The notes: a model not told the origin generated them from the letters alone. DNA of 64,000 nucleotides from Paludibacteraceae bacterium (GCA_016937795.1 JAFGVV010000033.1:59566-123565), one strand, 5' to 3'. Counted from the stretch's first letter, positions 8,755 through 17,740 are shown. Translations and numbers: made by a program.

Positions 8755-10305
8755 ATGTCAGAAAAACAGATGAAAAAAGGCCATCCCAGAGGCCTGTACT
8801 TTGTATTTACCACTGCCATGTCGGAGCGAATCAGCTACTATGGCATGCGTGCAATTTTCACGCTTTATCTTATCAAAGCGCTGGCTATGGACAAGGAACT
8901 TGCCTCGGCCATTTACGGAAACTATACCGGACTTGTATATCTCACGCCGCTGATTGGTGGTTATGTGGCCGACCGATTCTGGGGAATGCGTAAATCGATA
9001 TTCTGGGGCGCTGTGCTTATGTTTATCGGCCAGATGCTTATGTTTTTCAGCGCTTTATACTACCAGAACAACGAACTGGCCCGAATTCTGATGTACAGCG
9101 GTTTGGGTTCGCTGATTTTTGGTAACGGATTTTTCAAACCCAACATCACCACCATGGTGGGAAGTCTGTACGAACCCGGCGATAAACGACTTGACTCGGC
9201 CTTTACCATTTTCTATATGGGTGTAAATGTGGGAGCATTTATTGCGCCTCTGGTGGCAGGATATCTGGGCGATACGGGCAATCCCGCCGATTTTAAATGG
9301 GGATTTCTTGCCTCGGCTGTAGGCATGTTGCTAAGCTTGATTCTATTTGTGGGTTGGAAAAATAAATTCCTGATTGGCCCTGACGGTCAGCAACTCGGAC
9401 TTATAGCTGCCGGAAAAGTAAAACATAACCAGTCGGAAAAAGAAGCTGCTCCTGCCCGATCGCTGAAGCAGAACATTACTGAATTTGCGCTGTGGGCTAT
9501 CGGCGCTGTAGGCGTTTTTGCCCTGTTCCGTTTTGTGTTTCAGTTCGACACTTTTGGAGCCGCCATTTTTGCTACCAGTTTAATTATGCCTGCGTATGTT
9601 ATTTCCGATCGTTCGCTTACTAAAATCGAACGTCAGCGCATTTGGGTAATTTATATTATCGCGTTTTTTGTGATTTTCTTCTGGTCGGCTTTCGAGCAGG
9701 CTGGCGCTTCGCTCACTTATTTTGCCGACGAACAAACCGATCGCTCTGTTTTTGGTTGGGAAATGCCCGCCAGCTTCTTCCAATCGTTCAACCCGGTATT
9801 TGTGGTGCTTTTAGCTCCTTTGTTTTCGTCGCTCTGGCTTAAACTGGGACAGAAAAATCTGGAACCCGCTTCGCCTGTAAAACAATCGCTCGGTCTGTTG
9901 TTTCTTGCATTGGGATATCTGGTGATTGCTTTTGGCGTAAAAGGCGTGGAACCTGGTATGAAAGTTAGCATTATGTGGCTTACCGGACTGTATTTTATTC
10001 ACACAATGGGCGAACTTATGCTTTCGCCTATCGGACTTTCGATGGTGAACAAACTTGCACCCGTACGTTTTGCATCTTTACTAATGGGTGTCTGGTATTT
10101 GTCAATGGCCACAGCCAATAAGTTTGCAGGCATGCTGAGCGGACTTTATCCCGAAGAAGGAGTGGCTGCCAAGCATTTTATGGGCTTTGAAATTGCCACC
10201 ATGTTCGACTTCTTTATGCTTTTTGTGCTAATGTCGGGTATAGCTGCCGTTATTCTTTTCGTGCTTTCGAGTCGCCTCAAAAAACTGATGCACGGCGTAC
10301 AGTAA
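8755..10305 (+). CDS. POT/PTR-family peptide (proton-coupled oligopeptide) transporter
   Basis: 516 residues with about 14 hydrophobic segments. PTR family signatures are clear: SERISYYGMRAIFTLYL near residues 23-39, YTGLVYLTPLIGGYVADRFWG (about 61-81), FGNGFFKPNITTMVG (about 122-136) and, in the C-terminal half, FEQAGASLTYFADEQT and HTMGELMLSPIGLSM. The family imports di- and tripeptides with protons across the inner membrane. The first Glu of the usual E-x-x-E-R motif in helix 1 is replaced (AMSER), which may change proton coupling. Confidence 0.9.
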   Translation: MSEKQMKKGHPRGLYFVFTTAMSERISYYGMRAIFTLYLIKALAMDKELASAIYGNYTGLVYLTPLIGGYVADRFWGMRKSIFWGAVLMFIGQMLMFFSALYYQNNELARILMYSGLGSLIFGNGFFKPNITTMVGSLYEPGDKRLDSAFTIFYMGVNVGAFIAPLVAGYLGDTGNPADFKWGFLASAVGMLLSLILFVGWKNKFLIGPDGQQLGLIAAGKVKHNQSEKEAAPARSLKQNITEFALWAIGAVGVFALFRFVFQFDTFGAAIFATSLIMPAYVISDRSLTKIERQRIWVIYIIAFFVIFFWSAFEQAGASLTYFADEQTDRSVFGWEMPASFFQSFNPVFVVLLAPLFSSLWLKLGQKNLEPASPVKQSLGLLFLALGYLVIAFGVKGVEPGMKVSIMWLTGLYFIHTMGELMLSPIGLSMVNKLAPVRFASLLMGVWYLSMATANKFAGMLSGLYPEEGVAAKHFMGFEIATMFDFFMLFVLMSGIAAVILFVLSSRLKKLMHGVQ

Positions 10306-10330
10306 AAAGTCGTTCAGCTATTATACTAAC

Positions 10331-10369
10331 AAAAAATCCTTTGCCGAATTAATCAGCAAAGGATTTTTT
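10331..10369. terminator. Bidirectional terminator
   Basis: A 14-bp perfect stem (AAAAAATCCTTTGC and its complement) with an 11-nt loop, between the convergent transporter and PEGA genes. A- and T-runs lie at both ends. Confidence 0.9.
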
Positions 10370-10387
10370 ATTTTTACATTCAAAAGA

Positions 10388-10894
10388 TTACAACTCTTCA
10401 AGAATTACCTTTTTACGGGCTTCAAATTCTTTTTCGGTAATCAATTTGTCATCCAGCAACTGTTTTAGTTCTTTTAGTCTTTCGGCAGCTGGCTTTACCT
10501 GAACAGGGCCAGCAGCTTCAGTGTTCAAATTTTGATTTACCGGACCGAGTGGCACCAATTCGTAGTTGCGTGTAGGTTTGTACTCCATTGTCCATAAGAA
10601 TGGAAATAACAGAAACAATCCACCAACAATCGCTCCCGCATTTACCTGTTCAGTACGCGTAAACGAAGTGTAAAGTGTTTCGTAACCATCTTTCACTAAA
10701 TCGACATTCACTACCGAACCCACAACTTTAGTATCACTGTAAAGATAAGGCGTTGTGCCCACCGACTCACCATTGATATAAACCTTAGCCCCCGATGGCA
10801 CTGAATTAATCATGGTTGAACTGGCACAACCGGCAAACAAAATAACAGCTGCCATAAAAACAGCACTGAACTTTAAAAATAGAGATGTTTTCAT
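10388..10894 (-). CDS. Lipoprotein with PEGA and SHOCT domains
   Basis: 168 residues. A lipoprotein signal ends at LFAGC (Cys near 23). A PEGA domain follows (NSVPSGAKVYINGESVGTTP, then a VDLVKDGYE strand). One hydrophobic segment (GGLFLLFPFLW) lies near 90-100. The last ~35 residues (AAERLKELKQLLDDKLITEKEFEARKK) match the SHOCT domain. PEGA folds mediate binding at envelopes; SHOCT occurs at the termini of oligomerising or membrane proteins. Function unknown. A -7 box (TATTTTTG on the - strand, 10949-10956) lies 55 bp upstream. Confidence 0.75.
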   Translation of the reverse strand: MKTSLFLKFSAVFMAAVILFAGCASSTMINSVPSGAKVYINGESVGTTPYLYSDTKVVGSVVNVDLVKDGYETLYTSFTRTEQVNAGAIVGGLFLLFPFLWTMEYKPTRNYELVPLGPVNQNLNTEAAGPVQVKPAAERLKELKQLLDDKLITEKEFEARKKVILEEL

Positions 10895-10948
10895 TTTACG
10901 AATTCTTTTTAATTAAAATAGCATATAGTTTTTAGAGTTAATGATTAA

Positions 10949-10956
10949 CAAAAATA
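10949..10956 (-). promoter_or_regulatory. -7 box for the PEGA/SHOCT lipoprotein
   Basis: CAAAAATA on the + strand reads TATTTTTG on the - strand, an exact -7 match 55 bp upstream of the start. Confidence 0.45.
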
Positions 10957-11007
10957 ATACCTTATTGATGATATTTATATCAAAAACGTCACAACTTGTT
11001 CTAATTT

Positions 11008-11238
11008 TTATTGAATCTTAATAAAATTACGAGTATCAGGTTGATAATTATATACTTCTCCTGTTTCAATAATATAATACCGGCCAAGGTTTGTCAGTTC
11101 TCCCGAGCTGTGTTGTTCTGCGATATATGGACAGCTAAGTAGATGTCGCATTAGTTCCACCACGTTTAGTTGTTCGCTTATCCATTCTCGTATTTTGGGT
11201 TCTGAAATACGAAGTCGTATCAGTTTTTCTCGAATCAC
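11008..11238 (-). pseudogene. Unrecognised ORF, possibly the 3' end of a broken gene
   Basis: A 76-residue frame starting at GTG. The frame stays open 14 codons further upstream, then hits a stop after a run of seven A. Just beyond that run a different - frame (11249 upward) ends in RSFADEETLKKHNTYT, so a frameshift in the A-run could have joined the two. The product is charged, with a C-terminal segment LTNLGRYYIIETGEVYNYQP. I do not recognise a family. It lies in a decayed stretch next to a DUF4469 remnant, so it may be a relic or chance. Confidence 0.3.
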
Positions 11239-11261
11239 TTTCGATAGTTCAAGCCATTTTC

Positions 11262-11603
11262 GTGTATGTGTTATGTTTTTTTAGTGTCTCTTCGTCGGCA
11301 AAAGAGCGCACTGCAGCCTCCGCAGTTCGAATGACCGCAGACAATAATGGTCGATACATTGAGCACCTGCACTGCATACTCGATAGCCGATGTGGCATGT
11401 ATTTTATCAGCACATCCGTCAACAGCCGCACAACGGTTGATCCTACCGATATTGTAACCAATAATCCCGGCGAATTGATTATAGTGGAGCCCGCACTAAA
11501 GGTGGGAACTTATAAGGTAGAGGTTAAAACTCAGTACGCAGGTGCTTCGGTAATTAAAGAGCCCCGGAGCTGTATATTCGATAGAATACTGACCGTTCAG
11601 TAA
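11262..11603 (+). pseudogene. Remnant of a DUF4469 (HU-associated) protein
   Basis: The C-terminal ~65 residues (PGELIIVEPALKVGTYKVEV, then VIKEPRSCIFDRILTVQ) fit the end of the DUF4469 Ig-like domain found behind HU-like DNA-binding domains in Bacteroidota. The N-terminal part, including a Cys/Ser-rich beginning, does not look like the family, and no HU domain lies upstream. Intact members are around 200 or more residues, so this is best read as a 5'-deleted relic. A good terminator at 11647 follows it, as expected for a former gene end. Confidence 0.55.
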
Positions 11604-11646
11604 GTTGTAAAGCGCTGTTTATCACTATCACACAGTGGTTTTCGGC

Positions 11647-11690
11647 AGCCTGCCAGTCCGTGTTACAGCGGGTCGGCAGGCTCCTTTTTT
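11647..11690 (+). terminator. Intrinsic terminator after the DUF4469 remnant
   Basis: Stem AGCCTGCC (11647-11654) with GGCAGGCT (11675-11682), an extended loop, then CCTTTTTT. Confidence 0.8.
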
Positions 11691-11712
11691 GTAAGTACTT
11701 CTGTCTGTAATT

Positions 11713-11754
11713 TGTGTAGCCACCCTACACACTACTGTGTAGCCATGCTACACA
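11713..11754. repeat. Two tandem dyads TGTGTAG-N5-CTACACA
   Basis: Two copies of the same inverted repeat (11713-11731 and 11736-11754), each with perfect 7-bp arms and a 5-nt centre (CCACC and CCATG). Centres are 23 bp apart. They look like paired protein-binding sites or tandem small hairpins. Confidence 0.6.
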
Positions 11755-11912
11755 AAATTGTGTTGCAAATGGATAGAGTTACTCTGCTTATCTGCGCTAA
11801 AATAATTCAGTCGACAGACCATAAATCAGCAAGGAATTATTAATTTTGAGGTCAATTATAAAAAAAAACTCACATACTGGTGTTTGATTTATTTGGCTTA
11901 TAAATGGTTGTA

Positions 11913-11945
11913 TTGTTGATGAAGATGAATAATTTAATAGTTTTG
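11913..11945 (+). promoter_or_regulatory. Promoter of a candidate small RNA
   Basis: TTG (11916-11918) followed after exactly 19 bp by TAGTTTTG (11938-11945), an exact -7 match. No ORF follows before the terminator at 12027. Confidence 0.5.
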
Positions 11946-11951
11946 TGAAAA

Positions 11952-12057
11952 TATAAACTACTATAGCATTGGCAAAGAAATTGAAGAATATGATTGAAGT
12001 TTAATTGAGATCCATCTTTTAAACTGACCTGTTTCTTTTAGGAACAGGTTTTTTTTA
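11952..12057 (+). ncRNA. Candidate small RNA (~105 nt)
   Basis: The span runs from the predicted start of the 11913-11945 promoter to a strong terminator (ACCTGTTTC paired with GGAACAGGT, 12027-12049, then eight T). It contains no convincing ORF. It sits directly upstream of the GH20 gene, which has its own promoter-like sequence after the terminator. I cannot match it to a known RNA family. An unrecognised leader of the GH20 gene with a premature terminator is the alternative. Confidence 0.4.
12027..12057 (+). terminator. Intrinsic terminator
   Basis: A 9-bp stem (ACCTGTTTC / GGAACAGGT, one G-T pair), a short loop and an eight-T run. Confidence 0.8.
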
Positions 12058-12100
12058 TTCCAACAATTAAAATATAATGTAAAATGATTGCTTAAATGTC

Positions 12101-12131
12101 TTGCATATAAAAAATAAATTTAGTAATATTG
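12101..12131 (+). promoter_or_regulatory. Probable GH20 promoter
   Basis: TTG (12101-12103), 20 bp, then TAATATTG (12124-12131), one mismatch from TAnnTTTG. It lies 49 bp before the start codon. Confidence 0.4.
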
Positions 12132-12180
12132 CAAAGTATTATATAAATAATTTCGTATTGACTTCGCTCTATCTGCTAAA

Positions 12181-15090
12181 ATGAGAAAATCAATTCTTTT
12201 CAGCAATACTGCCCGGTTGTTGGGTTTGTGGCTTGCATTGTGCTTTTTGCTTGTATGTTCGGTGCCTTTGCAGGCTGGTATGTCGCATTTGTTACCCAAA
12301 CCGCGTCAGATATTGAATCAGACCGGTGAGACGGTTGCGCTGCAACAGATTTCGCTGACAACTCCTTATTTTGAAAGTGCTTACACAGCATGGCTTACCG
12401 AAAGCTGTGGTGCACAGTTGCAGTCGGGTGCTGCAACAACGCTTACGGTGCGCATGGTGGAAGCCATTGAAGGTGCCGACATAGTGGAAGAGGCTTACAG
12501 CATTGATATTACGCAGGGCAAAATTGAGATTGAAGCTGCGGGCGAAAAAGCAGTGTTCTGGGCTTTGCAAACGCTTATTCAGCTTACGGAAGACGAAACA
12601 AAGGGTTCGGTGAATCTACCTGTGTGTCGTATTGTGGACTGGCCAGCTTTCAGGGTCAGAGGTTTTATGCACGATATCGGACGCAGTTATATGGAATTCG
12701 ATGAACTGAAAAAACATGTGGCTTTGCTGGCCCGTTACAAAATCAATGTGTTTCACTGGCATTTGACCGAATATCAGGGTTGGCGTCTTGAGAGCAAAGT
12801 GTTTCCGCAACTGAATGCAAGCACCAATTATACCCGGCATGAAGGGAAGTATTATAGCATTGCTCAGGCGCGTGAACTTGTTGAATGGGCTCGTCAGCAC
12901 GGAGTCACTGTGATTCCTGAAATTGATATGCCGGGTCACAGTGATGCTTTTACACGGGCTTTTGGTTATAAAATGCAGACTCCTGAGGGATTGGCTACAC
13001 TGAAAGTGTTGATGACAGAGATTTGTGATGTGTTCAGCGGAACGGAATGGATGCACATTGGAACGGACGAGGTACAGATTACCATGGCTGAGTTTGTACC
13101 CGAAATGGTGGCTCATATTCGTGCTCAGGGTAAAAAAGTGGTTTCGTGGAATCCGGGCTACAATTATAAAACCGGCGAAGTGGATATGGTACAGATGTGG
13201 AGCTCACGCGGAGCACCTTTGGCAGGTACACCCACCATCGATAGTCGATACCATTATATCAACCATTTCGATCAGTTTGCCGACATTGTGGGTATTTATA
13301 ACAGTAATATTGCCGGACAAACAAAAGGGAGCCATGAATATGCCGGTGTAATTATGGGTATCTGGAACGACAGGGTAGTTTCGACCGATCGTGATATTGT
13401 GATTCAGAATGCCTTCTATCAGTCGATGCTGGCTATTGCCGAACGCGCATGGATAGGTGGCGGTACTTATATCCCCACAAAAGGCTGTCTGCTCGATGCA
13501 CCGCATACTCCCGAATATCAGCAATTTGCTGATTGGGAACGTCGATTCCTGTATCATCGTTATCATCATTTGAAAGATGAGCCCATCGCCTATGTAAAAC
13601 AAACCAATCTGAGCTGGCGCATTACCGATGCTTTCCCGAATGAAGGAAATCTGAGCGCTGTTTTCCCTCCCGAAACGCAGTTGGCTGAAAGCTACAATTT
13701 TGGTGGTAAAACCTACGGAACACGCAAAGCTTACGGTGCAGCCGTGTATTTACGTCATGTGTGGGGAACAATGATACCTTCGTTTTTCAGTGCTCCGGCC
13801 GCCAATTCCACAGCTTATGCCTATACTTATATTTATTCGCCTCTAGCACAAACAGCAGGTGCTTTTGTCGAATTCCAGAACTACGGACGTTCGGAGTCGG
13901 ATATTGCACCTCCGCAGGGTAAATGGGATTACAAAGACAGCCGTATCTGGTTTAATGACGTGGAAATTCCTGCTCCGGTATGGACAGCTACACACAGTTC
14001 GCGCAGCAATGAAATTCCGCTGGGCAACGAGAACTTCAGTGTGCGTCCGCCTGTGCAGTTGCAACTGAAGCAAGGCTGGAACAAAGTGTTGATGAAACTT
14101 CCGGTGAGTGTTTTCTCCATTTCGCAGGTGCGTTTGCAAAAATGGATGTTTACTTTTGTACTTGTCACTCCCGACGGCCGTCAGGCTCTGGACAATGTGG
14201 TTTATTCGCCCGAAATGAATATGAATCCTTCGTCGGATGTGTTGACTTCGGCCATCGACGATACGCAGGCCTTTGTCAACAGCACACAAACAGGAACTCA
14301 GCCGGGCGAATATCCGGCTGAAGCAGTGACTACCATTAATGCGTTGTTGGATGCTGCCAGAAGCTTCAGAACACAATCGGAAGTGGTGGCCGAATACGAT
14401 TCGGTGATTGTGGTATTAAGCGAGGTGCTGAAAAGCTACAGGGCTGCTATCAATATGCCTTTGGCCAGTACAGCAACTGAAAATATCTGGTACACACTGC
14501 ATACTCCCCTTCGCGAAAACCGTTATCTTACATTTAAGGGAAATAATGTAAATCTGAAAGGCGAGGCTAAAATAAATGGTTCGGCTTCGCAGCAATGGAA
14601 ATTTGTAAAGCTCAGCGATGGTTCTCTGGCTATGGTAAACCGTCAGTCGGAAAGTTCGGTAAATCCTTCGGGAGCGTACAATTCGGCTCTGAAAGCAGTG
14701 TCAGGGATTCTGTCAAGCGGAGGTTGGTCGTTTATTCCCACTTATACAGGTCTTACCTTTGCGGTATCCTCGGGTGCGGTGCAGTTGAATCAAACCAATT
14801 CGGGACTGGGCTATGCTGTGTATAACTGGGGTGGAGGCACTAATCTGACCGACACGGGTTGTCGTTATCAGATTACGGAAGCCGAAAGGACGCCTACTTC
14901 AGTAGATAAGCAGACAGTTTCAACGAATCCCTTTCGTATTGTTGACCGAAAACTATTTTTAATGGATGAGGTTGAAGATGTAAAGCTTTTTTCAGCCGAT
15001 GGCAGGCAGCAATCACACAGTGCGGCACTTATGCCCGGCCTTTATTTGTTGTTACTCAATGGGGCACGATATAAGGTGATGGTGATTTGA
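12181..15090 (+). CDS. GH20 beta-N-acetylhexosaminidase, T9SS-secreted
   Basis: 969 residues. A signal peptide (to about 33) precedes the GH20b N-terminal domain (about 45-145) and the GH20 TIM barrel (about 155-450). The barrel starts with FRVRGFMHDIGRSYM, contains VFHWHLTEYQGWRLE and carries the catalytic Asp-Glu pair at D296-E297 (HIGTDEV). Downstream are beta-sandwich regions, a FIVAR-like helical segment (GTQPGEYPAEAVTTINALLD, about 700), and a lectin-like tail. The end (VKLFSADGRQQSHSAALMPG onward) is a T9SS sorting domain. It releases terminal GlcNAc/GalNAc from glycans at the cell surface. It is not part of a SusC/D locus here. Confidence 0.9.
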   Translation: MRKSILFSNTARLLGLWLALCFLLVCSVPLQAGMSHLLPKPRQILNQTGETVALQQISLTTPYFESAYTAWLTESCGAQLQSGAATTLTVRMVEAIEGADIVEEAYSIDITQGKIEIEAAGEKAVFWALQTLIQLTEDETKGSVNLPVCRIVDWPAFRVRGFMHDIGRSYMEFDELKKHVALLARYKINVFHWHLTEYQGWRLESKVFPQLNASTNYTRHEGKYYSIAQARELVEWARQHGVTVIPEIDMPGHSDAFTRAFGYKMQTPEGLATLKVLMTEICDVFSGTEWMHIGTDEVQITMAEFVPEMVAHIRAQGKKVVSWNPGYNYKTGEVDMVQMWSSRGAPLAGTPTIDSRYHYINHFDQFADIVGIYNSNIAGQTKGSHEYAGVIMGIWNDRVVSTDRDIVIQNAFYQSMLAIAERAWIGGGTYIPTKGCLLDAPHTPEYQQFADWERRFLYHRYHHLKDEPIAYVKQTNLSWRITDAFPNEGNLSAVFPPETQLAESYNFGGKTYGTRKAYGAAVYLRHVWGTMIPSFFSAPAANSTAYAYTYIYSPLAQTAGAFVEFQNYGRSESDIAPPQGKWDYKDSRIWFNDVEIPAPVWTATHSSRSNEIPLGNENFSVRPPVQLQLKQGWNKVLMKLPVSVFSISQVRLQKWMFTFVLVTPDGRQALDNVVYSPEMNMNPSSDVLTSAIDDTQAFVNSTQTGTQPGEYPAEAVTTINALLDAARSFRTQSEVVAEYDSVIVVLSEVLKSYRAAINMPLASTATENIWYTLHTPLRENRYLTFKGNNVNLKGEAKINGSASQQWKFVKLSDGSLAMVNRQSESSVNPSGAYNSALKAVSGILSSGGWSFIPTYTGLTFAVSSGAVQLNQTNSGLGYAVYNWGGGTNLTDTGCRYQITEAERTPTSVDKQTVSTNPFRIVDRKLFLMDEVEDVKLFSADGRQQSHSAALMPGLYLLLLNGARYKVMVI

Positions 15091-15150
15091 GGTATAAAAC
15101 AAATGTAAACGACGATATGCTGAACAATGGGGACTCACTTTGAATAATTA

Positions 15151-15975
15151 TTACTGTTTAGTCTGTTTGATAAATTCCAGTAGCAAAGGAAAAGCCGGAT
15201 CGGCCATGCCATGTCCGTAACCCTGAATCTCAAGCAGTCGGGTGTTTTTGTGACCACAAACTTTCATCATACGCATCATATAGGCATTTTCCTCGTAGCG
15301 TCCCAGTATTTCAAGTTCGCGGTCGCCGGTAATCAGCAGCATGGGAGCAGCATCAGCCCGTACATGGAAAAGTGGCGCCAGTGCATCCACTATGGGTTGG
15401 GTGTCCTTTATTCCGCGACTGTTTCGTTCTGCAAAGTGCGTGATCATTTGTCCGCTGAAAGGTACGAGTCCGGCAATTTTGTTGGCATCAATACTATAGA
15501 GGTCAAGGTGCGATTTATCCAAACCAACCATTGCCGCAAGATATCCGCCAGCCGAATGTCCCGATATAAAAATGCGGTTCGGGTCGCCTCCGTATTTCTC
15601 AATGTTTTCGAAAACCCATGCCACAGCTGCTGCAGCATCGTTTACGCAGTCGTTTACCTGTACTTTAGGCGTCAGGCGGTAGTTTACGCCCACCACGCAA
15701 ATGTCCTTGTTTCGCAGGGCAGCAGGCAGTTCCTTTTCACCACCCGACAAACCTCCTCCATGAAACCAAACTACGACTGTAGCTCCGGTTGTTTTTTCAG
15801 GATGATAAATGTCGAGTTTACAGCGTTCGGCAATGTATTTGTCCTGCCCGCTGACTTTCTCGGGATAATAAGAAATGTTTTGTATGGTGCGATAAGTCTT
15901 TTCTACTGCAAGAATACTTCCTGTACTGAGAATAAATACTGAGAGAATGATGGTTGCTATTTTAAATGATTTCAT
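15151..15975 (-). CDS. Alpha/beta-hydrolase, esterase of the HSL/BD-FAE type
   Basis: 274 residues with a signal peptide (to about 24). The oxyanion motif WFHGGGLSGG (about 69-78), the nucleophile elbow ISGHSAGGYLA (about 138-148), an Asp in ITGDRE (about 219) and a His in GYGHGMADP (about 252) make up the esterase core. The closest group is hormone-sensitive-lipase-like carbohydrate esterases; the family includes acetyl- and feruloyl-esterases. It lies 12 bp downstream of the M28 peptidase gene, in one operon. Whether it helps the nearby xylan locus is unknown, since it is on the other strand. Confidence 0.82.
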   Translation of the reverse strand: MKSFKIATIILSVFILSTGSILAVEKTYRTIQNISYYPEKVSGQDKYIAERCKLDIYHPEKTTGATVVVWFHGGGLSGGEKELPAALRNKDICVVGVNYRLTPKVQVNDCVNDAAAAVAWVFENIEKYGGDPNRIFISGHSAGGYLAAMVGLDKSHLDLYSIDANKIAGLVPFSGQMITHFAERNSRGIKDTQPIVDALAPLFHVRADAAPMLLITGDRELEILGRYEENAYMMRMMKVCGHKNTRLLEIQGYGHGMADPAFPLLLEFIKQTKQ

Positions 15976-15987
15976 TGTTGAATGCTT

Positions 15988-17487
15988 TTATTTATCAGTG
16001 TAAATTCCGTCGCGGGGCAACAATCGTTTCAAATTGGCTATGTTGTAAACAGTTACAGCCTGAGTCACCGATGTGTACTCCATATATTCGGGAATGCTCA
16101 TGTCGTAGCGGTCGCGGGTAGTGTGCCATATTTCGCGATAAGTGAAATTGTAACCCAGCGGATCGGTATTGCGGAACGAAATGACAGGAACACCATTCAT
16201 TGCAAAATATGCGTGATCGCTTCCGCCGGCCACAGTGGGGCGTGGGTGAGGACCGGAAGTGTTTTTCTCCACTACAAATGGAATTTGTGGATGATACTTT
16301 TCGAGTCTTTCGGTACATTTCAGAATGTCGTCGTACATATTTTCGGGAACAATGAGTACCGAAGCTGCTGTGGGTCCGCCATCGCGGTTGAAATAATTCG
16401 ATATCTTGTGCAATTTGTCCTTGTTTCTCTCCACCCAGAATTTCGAACCCAGCAAACCATATTCCTCGCCTGCCCAAAAGCAGAATAAAATGCTGCGGTC
16501 GGGTTTATTACCTCCGGCAACCATTATCATGCGTGCCATTTCGAGGTTTGGCGCTACGCCGGTGCCACAATCCACTGCTCCCGTGGCTGCATCGTGCGAG
16601 TCGAGGTGACAGCCGCTCATTACAAACTCATCAGGATATTTTGTGCCGCGGATTTTGGCTATCACATTGTGATATTTCACCGGACCTGGTTTAAAGTAGT
16701 TGCGGATATCGAATTCGAGCATTACAAATTCGCGTGCCTGTGCTTTCTCGTATATTTTACGATATTGATTTTCGTTTAGCTTGATATCGGGAGTTGATGG
16801 TAAATTGTCGAATGAAAGTTTGTAAAGATTATGACGGTCGTAAAGCGCTACCAAAGGCACGGGAGCTGCCTGTATAATGCCGAGAATACCCGCTTCAACC
16901 ATTTCTCTGTAAAAAAGTGCAGGTTCGGTTTTACGTTTCGAAGCATCTTTCACCGTATCATTGAAAATACGAATGCTTTTACGAAGCGAATCGCCACGCG
17001 CTGAGCCATTAATGGCAAATCCGTTGCTTTTACCTTCAATCAGCACCCATGCGCCACGCAATTTTCCTTTCATACGTTCAAATTCCTGTGTGGTGCGTGG
17101 CTCTATCAATACATGCCCGCGTTGCAGACCTTTGGTGCCTGAAGTGTAGGAGGGCGTTACAAAATCGAGTGTTTCGCTTTGGTCGCTAAACATTTTACCA
17201 AACCATGGTCCGCGATTGAAACCCACAGGCAGTTCGCCCACTTCCTGAATTTCTACTTCGAGTCCCCACTTTTTCAATTGCGAAGCAACCCAGTAAGTTG
17301 CATTTTCGTAAGCATCGGACCCAATGGGACGCGCGCCGATACGATTGGCAAGAATATCGAGATGCTGCATGGTGCGGTTGTCGGTGCGCCCCATTTCCAT
17401 AATGCGTGAGCTGACTTTGTTTTGTCCGATAAGCCCGAACGGAAGGCAAAAAAGTATGAGTAAAGCAGAAATTCGAAGTTGTTTCAT
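15988..17487 (-). CDS. M28-family zinc aminopeptidase, secreted
   Basis: 499 residues with a signal peptide (MKQLRISALLILFCLPFGLIG). The M28 domain has the metal-binding segments GCHLDSHDAATGAVDCGTG (about 292-310), FWAGEEYGLLGSKF with the catalytic Glu-Glu (about 340-353) and GGSDHAYFAMNGVP near 430. A PA-like insert occupies about 100-220. It should remove N-terminal residues from peptides in the periplasm or outside. It is the first gene of an operon with the esterase, with a clear -7 box 36 bp upstream of the start. Confidence 0.9.
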   Translation of the reverse strand: MKQLRISALLILFCLPFGLIGQNKVSSRIMEMGRTDNRTMQHLDILANRIGARPIGSDAYENATYWVASQLKKWGLEVEIQEVGELPVGFNRGPWFGKMFSDQSETLDFVTPSYTSGTKGLQRGHVLIEPRTTQEFERMKGKLRGAWVLIEGKSNGFAINGSARGDSLRKSIRIFNDTVKDASKRKTEPALFYREMVEAGILGIIQAAPVPLVALYDRHNLYKLSFDNLPSTPDIKLNENQYRKIYEKAQAREFVMLEFDIRNYFKPGPVKYHNVIAKIRGTKYPDEFVMSGCHLDSHDAATGAVDCGTGVAPNLEMARMIMVAGGNKPDRSILFCFWAGEEYGLLGSKFWVERNKDKLHKISNYFNRDGGPTAASVLIVPENMYDDILKCTERLEKYHPQIPFVVEKNTSGPHPRPTVAGGSDHAYFAMNGVPVISFRNTDPLGYNFTYREIWHTTRDRYDMSIPEYMEYTSVTQAVTVYNIANLKRLLPRDGIYTDK

Positions 17488-17522
17488 CTTAATAATAATG
17501 ATTGAAAATTTAAACGAAAGGA

Positions 17523-17530
17523 CAAAGATA
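17523..17530 (-). promoter_or_regulatory. -7 box of the M28 - esterase operon
   Basis: CAAAGATA on the + strand is TATCTTTG on the - strand, exact match, 36 bp upstream of the M28 start. Confidence 0.55.
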
Positions 17531-17632
17531 GTAAAAAGTGAATTTGTAGGATGGGTGTCATGTCATCAAGTTTAGACTTATGTTCCAAATCCGGTCTGAA
17601 TATATCTGTGATCTGATTAGTTTTTATGGCTG

Positions 17633-17740
17633 TGTTACATACAGGAAAGAAAATGTTACAAAAACAAGCCAAATGTAACAATTGAGCAAAAAGATGATAG
17701 GATAAATGTCTGTAAAAAGAATGTTAGTATTTTATCTTTG
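17633..17740 (+). promoter_or_regulatory. Promoter and operator region of the xylan susC operon
   Basis: -7 box TATCTTTG at 17733-17740. Upstream are three TGTWACA words: TGTTACA (17633-17639), TGTTACA (17654-17660) and TGTAACA (17674-17680), spaced 21 and 20 bp. The nearest begins 59 bp before the -7 box. The same arrangement occurs at 41207-41272 and 44757-44822. These are likely activator sites, probably of a regulator encoded outside the window. Confidence 0.6.

Noticed and set aside
11249..11461. Antisense ORF over the DUF4469 remnant
   Set aside because: Most of it mirrors the DUF4469 coding frame; only its last ~20 codons might belong to another relic.
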